A DNA stretch of 41,166 nt from Granulicella mallensis (GTDB taxonomy: Bacteria > Acidobacteriota > Terriglobia > Terriglobales > Acidobacteriaceae). Positions within the stretch are counted from its first letter, which is position 1. Each line of letters starts with the position of its first letter. Shown in pieces: positions 35,484-41,166 of the stretch. The notes beneath the pieces were generated by a model. It was not told where the DNA came from, made no database searches, and saw nothing but the letters and a program-made list of their open reading frames with translations. The translations under genes were made by a program, and so were the position numbers. The stretch spans positions 1 to 41,166 of the forward strand of contig NZ_JACHIO010000033.1 in NCBI RefSeq assembly GCF_014203225.1, read 5' to 3'.

Positions 35484-36209
35484 GTGCAGACACGCAGTAT
35501 CCCGAAACCCCTTATCTGGCTATGGCTCATAGCGACCTTTGCCGTTTTGGCAGAGGGCTATCGTCAAGCCATCTTCATCTCGCCCGCGGAAGCCACGATG
35601 GGCGACATCTTTCGCATCTTCTTCTACCACGTCCCCAATGCCTCCCTGGCGCTGGTTCCTCCCTATATCAACCTTCTGGGGTCCTTCGGCTACCTCTTCT
35701 GGCGGAATACAAATCCGGAACGTGCTCAAGCTTCAGACGCGCTCGCTATCGCCGCAGCCGAGGTAACCCTCGTGCTCACCAGCATTGGTCTCGTGACCGG
35801 CATGCTCTGGGCGCGGCCGATCTGGGGCATCTGGTGGACGTGGGACGAACGCCTGACCACCTATCTGCTGCTCTGGCTGCTCTATGTGAGCTACGTGCTG
35901 CTGCGCCGCCTGTCGTCCTCCGGCCAGACCCACACCCTGGCCGCCGTGCTCTCGATCTTCGCCGCGGTAGACGTGCCCATTACCTTCATGTCCATTCGCT
36001 GGTGGCGCACCCAGCATCCCGGCCCGGTGCTGACTGGCGGTCAGGTGGATAAGAGCATGCTTCCGGCTATCTTCTGGAACATTGCCGGTTGGGGTATGTG
36101 GTCTGCCGCTGTGCTCTGCTTCCGTTACGCGCTCGAACGCCGCCGGCAGAAGTTGGACGCTGTAAAGTCACAAGAATTTCTCGCCGAGGGAGACGCCCGT
36201 GGATATTGA
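35484..36209 (+). CDS. ccmC: Haem-handling protein CcmC
   Basis: The 241-residue protein has six transmembrane segments and the tryptophan-rich haem motif WGIWWTWDERLTTYLLLWLL (about 114-133) with flanking histidines: one in FYHVPNASLALV near residue 49 and one in WWRTQHPGPVL near 177. CcmC loads haem onto the CcmE chaperone at the outer face of the inner membrane. The start is GTG behind GGAGG. The last 11 bases overlap the ccmD-like gene. Confidence 0.94.
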   Translation: MQTRSIPKPLIWLWLIATFAVLAEGYRQAIFISPAEATMGDIFRIFFYHVPNASLALVPPYINLLGSFGYLFWRNTNPERAQASDALAIAAAEVTLVLTSIGLVTGMLWARPIWGIWWTWDERLTTYLLLWLLYVSYVLLRRLSSSGQTHTLAAVLSIFAAVDVPITFMSIRWWRTQHPGPVLTGGQVDKSMLPAIFWNIAGWGMWSAAVLCFRYALERRRQKLDAVKSQEFLAEGDARGY

Positions 36210-36330
36210 AAGCTTTACCAGGGTTCATCCCATCGCCTACGTTCATATCGCCTACGCTGTCGTGTGGGGTCTTCACTTCGGATATGCCCTTTGGATCGCC
36301 GTACAGTGGCGAAAGACACCCAAGGTATAA
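36199..36330 (+). CDS. ccmD: CcmD-like small membrane protein
   Basis: A 43-residue frame opens with GTG at 36199 inside the end of ccmC, behind GAGGGAGA. It has a single transmembrane helix (about 12-36: YVHIAYAVVWGLHFGYALWI) and a short basic tail (QWRKTPKV). CcmD is a tiny single-helix protein that stabilises the CcmABC-CcmE complex, and its gene normally follows ccmC as here. Primary sequence is poorly conserved in the family, so the call rests on size, topology, overlap and position. The gap after it (36331-36540) shows only a weak CAACGG/CCGTTG palindrome. Confidence 0.68.
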   Translation: MDIESFTRVHPIAYVHIAYAVVWGLHFGYALWIAVQWRKTPKV

Positions 36331-36540
36331 AAAAGCAACGGAGCCAGGCAGAGTGCCCAACCCCGTTGTTCCGAGGAGTCATGCGTGGGCCCCGGCTTGG
36401 CTTGCTAGCCGCCGGGCTGTTTCCCTGAACACGCTATTTTTGAAAATGTTGCACCGGCAGTAAAAAGTTTTAAGCGGGCAAAGCCTCACACCTCAACCTC
36501 CGGTTGCAGCCACCTCTCCACACCCATACACTTCCAGACA

Positions 36541-37767
36541 GTGCCCATTGCCTCCAGACGCTATATGAAGCTCGCCACAGCCGCGCTCCCGCTGCTGATG
36601 GCGGGGCTTACGAGTTGCCACGGCAACGCCTTCCCCGATCATCAAGCCGGATACCACGAGTTCGCCTACGTTGCCGATGGCGACGCCGACACGGTTGCCG
36701 TGCTGGACCTCGTGTATCTGCGTCAGGATCGCATGCTGCAGGTGGGCCATCGCCCCACGGGCCTCGCCGTCAACCCCGTCCGCAACGAGGTGTATGCCGT
36801 CAACACCGGCAGCGACTCGGTCAGCGTGATCGACACCGAAAATAATCGTGTCGCCGCCACCATCGGCGTGCATCATACGCCGTATTTCATCGATGTTGCC
36901 CCTGACGGCAAACGTGCCTATGTCGCGAACTCGGCGTCGAATACCGTGAGCGTGATCGATCTGGACAAGCGCCGCGAGATTGCCGTCGCAGCGGCCGGAG
37001 AGGGCCCCGGCATGGCCCGCGTGGCTCCGGACAACCGCACCCTGGTCGTCAGCAATCGGATTGCGGGCAGCGTCTCCGTCTATTCCATTACGGACTCCGA
37101 CAGACATCCCCTGGAGTTCCGGGAGGCCTTCTCCGGCTGCCCCGGAGCGACAGACATTGCCATTTCAGCGAACTCCACTTCGGAGCCGAAGTCGGGAGCC
37201 AAGGCGTTCGTCGCCTGCTCCGGCGGCCACCAGATCATGGACATCTGGCTCGCCGCCTCTGCTGATTCATGGCGCGGTCAGCAGGACCATTCGCTGCAGC
37301 ACGATCAGATGCTGGCCCTGCTCGACGTCGGCAAGACTCCGACACACCTCGCGCTGAAGCCCGACAGCGGCGAAGTCTTCTCGACCAACTTCGACTCCGA
37401 CAGCATCTCCGAGATCTCTACCTGGACCAATGAGGTAAGCGGCACCTATGTCATCGGCGCCAAGCCTTCGCGCGCCATCGTCAGCCAGGACAACACGAGC
37501 TTGTGGGTCACGAACTTTGGTGCGGACTCCACCAGCCTGTACAGCATCGATGACGGTCGGCTTATCACCGGCATCCGTACCGGCTCGCGCCCCGATGCCA
37601 TCGCCTTCTCCGCGGATGAACACCTGCTGCTGGTCGCCGACTCAGGCGCCAGCGATGTTGCGGTCATTCGTACCCAGAGCAAGAGCGGCTTTCCGCAACT
37701 CTTTACGATATTGCCCGCGGGCAAGCATCCGAACGACATCGTCGTGAAGGCGTTTCAGTCGAAGTGA
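36541..37767 (+). CDS. Beta-propeller (YVTN/NHL-like) lipoprotein
   Basis: The 408-residue protein has repeated blades of the YVTN type: NEVYAVNTGSDSVSVIDTEN, KRAYVANSASNTVSVIDLDK, GEVFSTNFDSDSISEIS and HLLLVADSGASDVAVIRTQ. About seven blades are likely, giving a closed propeller. The N-terminus SRRYMKLATAALPLLMAGLT followed by Ser-Cys combines a twin-arginine-like motif with a lipobox, so export as a lipoprotein, possibly folded via Tat, is plausible. That favours the GTG start at 36541; an ATG at 36565 is the alternative. Binding partner unknown. Its stop is five bases from the stop of the convergent YihY-like gene. Confidence 0.8.
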   Translation: MPIASRRYMKLATAALPLLMAGLTSCHGNAFPDHQAGYHEFAYVADGDADTVAVLDLVYLRQDRMLQVGHRPTGLAVNPVRNEVYAVNTGSDSVSVIDTENNRVAATIGVHHTPYFIDVAPDGKRAYVANSASNTVSVIDLDKRREIAVAAAGEGPGMARVAPDNRTLVVSNRIAGSVSVYSITDSDRHPLEFREAFSGCPGATDIAISANSTSEPKSGAKAFVACSGGHQIMDIWLAASADSWRGQQDHSLQHDQMLALLDVGKTPTHLALKPDSGEVFSTNFDSDSISEISTWTNEVSGTYVIGAKPSRAIVSQDNTSLWVTNFGADSTSLYSIDDGRLITGIRTGSRPDAIAFSADEHLLLVADSGASDVAVIRTQSKSGFPQLFTILPAGKHPNDIVVKAFQSK

Positions 37768-37772
37768 AGCAA

Positions 37773-38744
37773 TCAGCTGGCGCGCTGTTCGGCGATCTCG
37801 TCAGCGCGCGTCTCGCGCAGGGCCTGCCGTGTAGCCGAGACATAGGCCCCTGCCAGTAGCAACAGGCCTGAGATAAAGGCCCACATGATCAGGCTGACCG
37901 ACACCTCAAACGGCCCATAGACCGAGCGAAAGTCGAGGTGCGGCAGCGCGAGAACGTAGAGATACTTCGCACCCTCCCACAGGAGACCGACGATGATCGC
38001 CGTCGGCAGAACGGCCCGTGCAGGAATCTTGCGGTTCGGCAGCACCCAATAGATCAGGAAAAACAGGCCGATGCTGGCGATCATTGCGCACAGCTTCATG
38101 AAGATATGTGCGATGAAGTTGAAAACAACTCCATCGGTGTGCCCGAAGAAGATCCAGCCCATCACGGTGCGCTGTCCTGCGCTAAGCGCGACCGACGACA
38201 TCGCCAGAGCAGCAACCCCTACAGCCAGGCCGATCGATACCACCTGGTTCTGCAAGTAAGAGCGGTTCTTGCGAACGCCCCAGACGCTGTTCAGAGCAAC
38301 CTCCAGCGGGAGGAACACGCCGGTTGCCGTAATGAAGAGCATCACCACCGAAACGAGTTTGGTCTTGGTATGCGCATACGCCAGCACACGCATATTCCGC
38401 ATGACGAAGTCCTGGTTGTTGGGCAGAAAGTGGGTCATCATCTCCCCGACGACGTCGAACATCTTCGCCGAGTGAAAGACCTTCTGCGACAACGTAAGCA
38501 TGAGCACGATGAAGGGAAACAGGGAGAGAATCACCTGCGCCGCGACACTGAAGGCATAGGTATGCACCTCGGTCTTGGTCATGTAGAGGCCGAGCGCCTT
38601 TACCTGTTCCCAGGTCCCGCCTGCATGCACGGGACGTGCAGGTGCCGCGACGAGGTTCGTCGCAATGTTCTCGTCCCCGGCCTCGCGAACCGTTGCCGGG
38701 GCGACGCTGCGCGGCGCTATGGAACTCTCAGGGGACATGCTCAT
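37773..38744 (-). CDS. YihY/BrkB-family membrane protein
   Basis: The 323-residue inner-membrane protein has a polar N-terminus (about 55 residues) and six hydrophobic segments. YihY/virulence-factor BrkB family motifs are visible: AFSVAAQVILSLFPFIVLML, TATGVFLPLEVALNSVWGVR, LIYWVLPNRKIPARAVLPTA, VGLLWEGAKYLYVLAL and VYGPFEVSVSLIMWAFISGL. The family is often mislabelled ribonuclease BN; it is a membrane protein of unsettled function, sometimes proposed as a transporter. The ATG is followed by a second Met two codons on. Copy D of the long inverted repeat lies just upstream. Confidence 0.88.
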   Translation of the reverse strand: MSMSPESSIAPRSVAPATVREAGDENIATNLVAAPARPVHAGGTWEQVKALGLYMTKTEVHTYAFSVAAQVILSLFPFIVLMLTLSQKVFHSAKMFDVVGEMMTHFLPNNQDFVMRNMRVLAYAHTKTKLVSVVMLFITATGVFLPLEVALNSVWGVRKNRSYLQNQVVSIGLAVGVAALAMSSVALSAGQRTVMGWIFFGHTDGVVFNFIAHIFMKLCAMIASIGLFFLIYWVLPNRKIPARAVLPTAIIVGLLWEGAKYLYVLALPHLDFRSVYGPFEVSVSLIMWAFISGLLLLAGAYVSATRQALRETRADEIAEQRAS

Positions 38745-38815
38745 AGTTTACTTGGATGGCTGTATGGGCATGGAACGACATGCCGTTGTTTGTTTTTCGC
38801 CGTTGTCTGCTTTCG

Positions 38816-39051
38816 CCGTTGCTTGTTTTTCGTCGTCATCCTGAGCCGTAGGCGAAGGACCCCCGCATTCGTGCCATCACGAGCGCTAAATGAGCCACCA
38901 CAAATGTTTGATGTTGCGCTTTTCGTTCGTGGCAGCACAGACGCAAAGCGCACTACAAGCATTAGTGGTGATGCGCTTTGTATCTGTGGCGATACTTAAT
39001 GCGGGGGTCCTTCGCCTACGGCTCAGGATGACGACGAAAAACAAACAACGG
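38816..39051. repeat. Dispersed long inverted repeat, copy D (best preserved)
   Basis: The arms of 54 bases at 38816-38869 (CCGTTGCTTGTTTTTCGTCG, then TCATCCTGAGCC...CCCCCGCATT) and 38998-39051 are reverse complements with one mismatch. The spacer is 128 bases and unrelated to the spacers of copies A-C, except for a short CACCACA/CAGACGCA-like stretch also seen in copy A. An extra CGTTGTTTGTTTTTCGCCG half-copy lies directly upstream (about 38783-38802). It lies in the gap (38745-39086) between the YihY-like start and the queG stop. Confidence 0.88.
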
Positions 39052-39086
39052 CAAGGACAAGCACCGCACCCACGCTATCGTCTGCT

Positions 39087-40202
39087 CTATGAAAGCCGGC
39101 GAATCGCCCACGCCGCAGCCTCCGCCAGCACAGCATCATCCCCTGCGGCCCAGCTCTCAAGCTGCGGCAAGAACTCGTGTTCGCCGCTATTCCCCATCGC
39201 AATCGCCACGTTGCGCAGAATACGCTTGCGCCGCGTGCGTTCGAGTGGCGACCCACGAAACCAGCGATTGAATGTCGGACCATCCATCCCGGCCAGCCAC
39301 TCGAGCGCGGGGTTCACCAACTCGCGCCGTGCAGGCAACGCAGGAGAAGCCGCCACCGGCGCGCGCCGGTTCCACGGGCACACATCCTGGCAGATATCGC
39401 ACCCAAAGACCTGCCGTCCCATCAGTGGGAGCAGGTCTTCTGCAAGGCTTCCCTTCTTTTCGATGGTCAGGTAGGCGATGCAGCGCGAGGCGTCCATCTG
39501 CCTCGGAGCAACCAGGGCGTCGGTAGGGCAGGCATCGATGCAGCGCGTGCAGGAGCCGCAACGATCGGCTGCGGGCACAGCCCAAGCGTCCGCCGCGAGC
39601 TCCAGCGATGTAACGATCACGCCCAGCAACAGCCACGACCCCTGTTGCTGGTTGATCACGCAGGTATTCTTGCCAATCCATCCGACACCTGCACGCTCGG
39701 CATAGCCGCGCTCCAGGATCGGGCCGGTATCGACATAGCAGCGCGTCTCGCAACTCTCTCCGAATCGCTGCTTCAGCTCGGCCTCTACAGCGCGAAGCTT
39801 CGGTAGTAAGACCTCGTGATAGTCGCTACCTTTAGGCTCTTGGCCGCTGCCAGCCTGCTCAAGGCCACTCCACGCATAGCGCGCGATCCACCCAGCGATG
39901 GCAGGAGCGGGATCGATCGATCGTGGCTCCTCCGCGTTGTAGTTCACGGCACAGACGATCACCGATTGCGCCCAGGGCATGGCGCGGCGCAGATCTCCGC
40001 GCAGCAACTCCCCGGCTTCATTCGCCCGCTTCAGGTACTCCATCTCGCCTGCGCGACCGGCCGCAATCCACTCCGTGAAGCGACGATCGTTCATATCCGC
40101 TTCCGGGCTGCTCTCCGCAGGCACTGCGGCAATCCCCGCGAGATCGAAGCCCGCAGCCAAAGCGCGTGCTTGAATCCAGTCCCGGTCTACGCGCATCAGC
40201 AT
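39087..40202 (-). CDS. queG: Epoxyqueuosine reductase
   Basis: The 371-residue protein performs the last step of queuosine synthesis, reducing epoxyqueuosine in tRNA with a cobalamin cofactor and two 4Fe-4S clusters. Visible signatures are RYAWSGLEQAG...GSDYHEVLLPKL, YVDTGPILERGYAERAGVGW (conserved Asp and Glu region), then IGKNTCVI, and the ferredoxin-like cysteine sets CGSCTRCIDACPTDAL and CDICQDVCPWN. A C-terminal HEAT-like region follows (RRKRILRNVAIAMGNSGEHE). The start is the ATG at 40202, or possibly 40196; the frame continues upstream antisense to the transporter gene. It is divergent from the ZIP-like gene with a gap of about 60 bases. Confidence 0.94.
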   Translation of the reverse strand: MLMRVDRDWIQARALAAGFDLAGIAAVPAESSPEADMNDRRFTEWIAAGRAGEMEYLKRANEAGELLRGDLRRAMPWAQSVIVCAVNYNAEEPRSIDPAPAIAGWIARYAWSGLEQAGSGQEPKGSDYHEVLLPKLRAVEAELKQRFGESCETRCYVDTGPILERGYAERAGVGWIGKNTCVINQQQGSWLLLGVIVTSLELAADAWAVPAADRCGSCTRCIDACPTDALVAPRQMDASRCIAYLTIEKKGSLAEDLLPLMGRQVFGCDICQDVCPWNRRAPVAASPALPARRELVNPALEWLAGMDGPTFNRWFRGSPLERTRRKRILRNVAIAMGNSGEHEFLPQLESWAAGDDAVLAEAAAWAIRRLS

Positions 40203-40263
40203 ATTGTTATTTTCGCCGACCAATGCCAATAAGGTAGTCTTAAGTTCTAGCTCCAACCTGCCC

Positions 40264-40998
40264 GTGCCTATTTTGTTACTCATCATTCCCGTGCTGTCCA
40301 CTCTCACGGGAGGCCTTCTGGCCATTCGCTTTCGGCGGTCGCTGGCCCTGCTCATCGCGCTCGGCGCGGGGTTGCTGCTCGGCGCGGCCTTTCTCGACCT
40401 GTTGCCCGAAGCCATCCTGCTGGGCGAACCGACCGGATTCACCCCCACAAACGTTCTTGGCGTGGCCCTGATCTCCTTCCTGTTGTGCCTCGCTCTCGGG
40501 AACGGGCTGGATGCCCTGGCAGCGCGCTGGGAGTCCACCGCCTTCTCCCGCCGCACCATCGGCAGGATTGGCGGCACCATGCTGATCTTTCACAGCTTCC
40601 GCGATGGCATGGCCATCGGGCTCGCCTATGCCGCGTCGCACGAGGCCGGATACGCCGTCGCCGCAGGCATCGCGGCACACGACCTGGGCGACGGCATGAA
40701 CACGGTCCTGCTGACCAGCGGCGGAGAACATGCCCAACCAGCGGACTATGCGTTCCTCATCGCCGACTCTATCGCTCCGCTGCTCGGCGGCCTGGCGACC
40801 GTCTGGTGGACGTTCTCCACGAAGAGCTCGGTGATCCTGCTCGCGATTGCCGCCGGGTTCTTCATCCAACTGGCAACCAGCGACTTCCTCCCCGAAGCCC
40901 GCCGTCGCGAAGGCCCACGCACAGCCATCATGGCCGCGGTATTTCTCGGTTCAGCCGGAATCTATGTCGCAAACCTGCTGATTGGGCATCTTCACTAG
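40264..40998 (+). CDS. ZIP-family metal transporter
   Basis: The 244-residue membrane protein has about eight hydrophobic segments. The family metal-site helix is visible as HSFRDGMAIGLAYAASHEAG (His, Asp and the following His-Glu), and the next helix has AAHDLGDGMNTVLL in place of the usual His-Glu-x-x-His-Glu motif. LIADSIAPLLGGLAT and FIQLATSDFLPEARR also fit ZIP proteins, which move zinc or other divalent metals inwards (some export). The GTG start is chosen because the hydrophobic N-terminus MPILLLIIPVLSTLTGG begins there; a TTG at 40204 is possible. The substrate is not determined. Its second motif is weaker than in classical members. Confidence 0.82.
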   Translation: MPILLLIIPVLSTLTGGLLAIRFRRSLALLIALGAGLLLGAAFLDLLPEAILLGEPTGFTPTNVLGVALISFLLCLALGNGLDALAARWESTAFSRRTIGRIGGTMLIFHSFRDGMAIGLAYAASHEAGYAVAAGIAAHDLGDGMNTVLLTSGGEHAQPADYAFLIADSIAPLLGGLATVWWTFSTKSSVILLAIAAGFFIQLATSDFLPEARRREGPRTAIMAAVFLGSAGIYVANLLIGHLH

Positions 40999-41034
40999 CG
41001 GGAGCCATCCAACGGCTATCCGAACTTGTGTTTG

Positions 41035-41080
41035 AACCGTGCAAAGAGCTTCCTGTGGCAAGCCCCGGAAGGGCACGGTT
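41035..41080. terminator. Possible terminator after the ZIP-like gene
   Basis: AACCGTGC (41035-41042) pairs with GCACGGTT (41073-41080), and CTTCC with GGAAG inside. The T tract is poor. The last bases to 41166 hold nothing I recognise. Confidence 0.4.
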
Positions 41081-41166
41081 TCACAGGCTGCGGAAAAAGG
41101 GTGTTACCGCTGCGTGTTTGTTCCTGTAATGAAGGAAGAGGGTTTTTCAGCCTTTGCTTTTGTGGG

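Overview
The window reads as chromosomal DNA of a GC-rich, didermic soil bacterium, most likely an Acidobacteriota of the Terriglobia (Acidobacteriaceae) type. The reasons are a VWFA protein of the acidobacterial type, long RHS/YD-repeat proteins with signal peptides, a CcmI-like/carboxypeptidase-regulatory-like pair, LolC/E-LolD lipoprotein export genes, many GTG/TTG starts, and dispersed long inverted repeats between genes. The assignment is inference from gene content; no rRNA or tRNA was seen.

Layout. 0.2-5.4 kb holds a TPR protein, a small CcmI-like protein, a secreted and membrane-anchored carboxypeptidase-regulatory-like protein translationally coupled to a DUF4149 membrane protein, and a secreted VWFA protein. 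5.8-10.4 kb, all on the minus strand, is the most unusual part. A tightly packed operon begins with an Hcp/TssD-like tube protein, continues with a lytic-transglycosylase-like protein that lacks a signal peptide and carries a LysM domain inside the catalytic fold, and ends with five tandem paralogues that all have signal peptides. I read this as a candidate contractile-injection effector with an array of periplasmic immunity proteins. 10.8-13.1 kb encodes LolC/E and LolD. 13.2-16.3 kb is a decayed RHS protein gene (frame change after the signal peptide, plus one in-frame TAA) followed by a small membrane-anchored protein.

16.7-29.0 kb is a protein quality-control block: clpC, then (after a cupin, a YtxH-like gene, a family-V uracil-DNA glycosylase and an aldose-epimerase-like gene) tig, clpP, clpX and lon. 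Strong hairpins separate most of these, so they are probably separate transcription units. Trigger factor has an unusual His-rich N-terminal extension. 29.2-34.6 kb carries a tiny DUF3309-like membrane protein, a PLP aminotransferase, a threonine-synthase-like gene overlapping a MoaD/ThiS-like sulfur carrier whose Gly-Gly is followed by two extra residues, and a secreted esterase-like protein. 34.8-36.3 kb is ccmB-ccmC-ccmD (cytochrome c maturation) with no ccmA beside it. 36.5-41.0 kb encodes a beta-propeller lipoprotein, a YihY/BrkB membrane protein, epoxyqueuosine reductase QueG and a ZIP-type metal transporter.

The intergenic regions are rich in structure. One family of long inverted repeats with near-constant arms and unrelated spacers occurs four times (63-230, 1895-2070, 30713-30907, 38816-39051). 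Other inverted repeats lie at 4050-4226, 5649-5742, 12154-12241, 24763-24849 and 28980-29166. They mostly sit just past stop codons, so many may also act as terminators.
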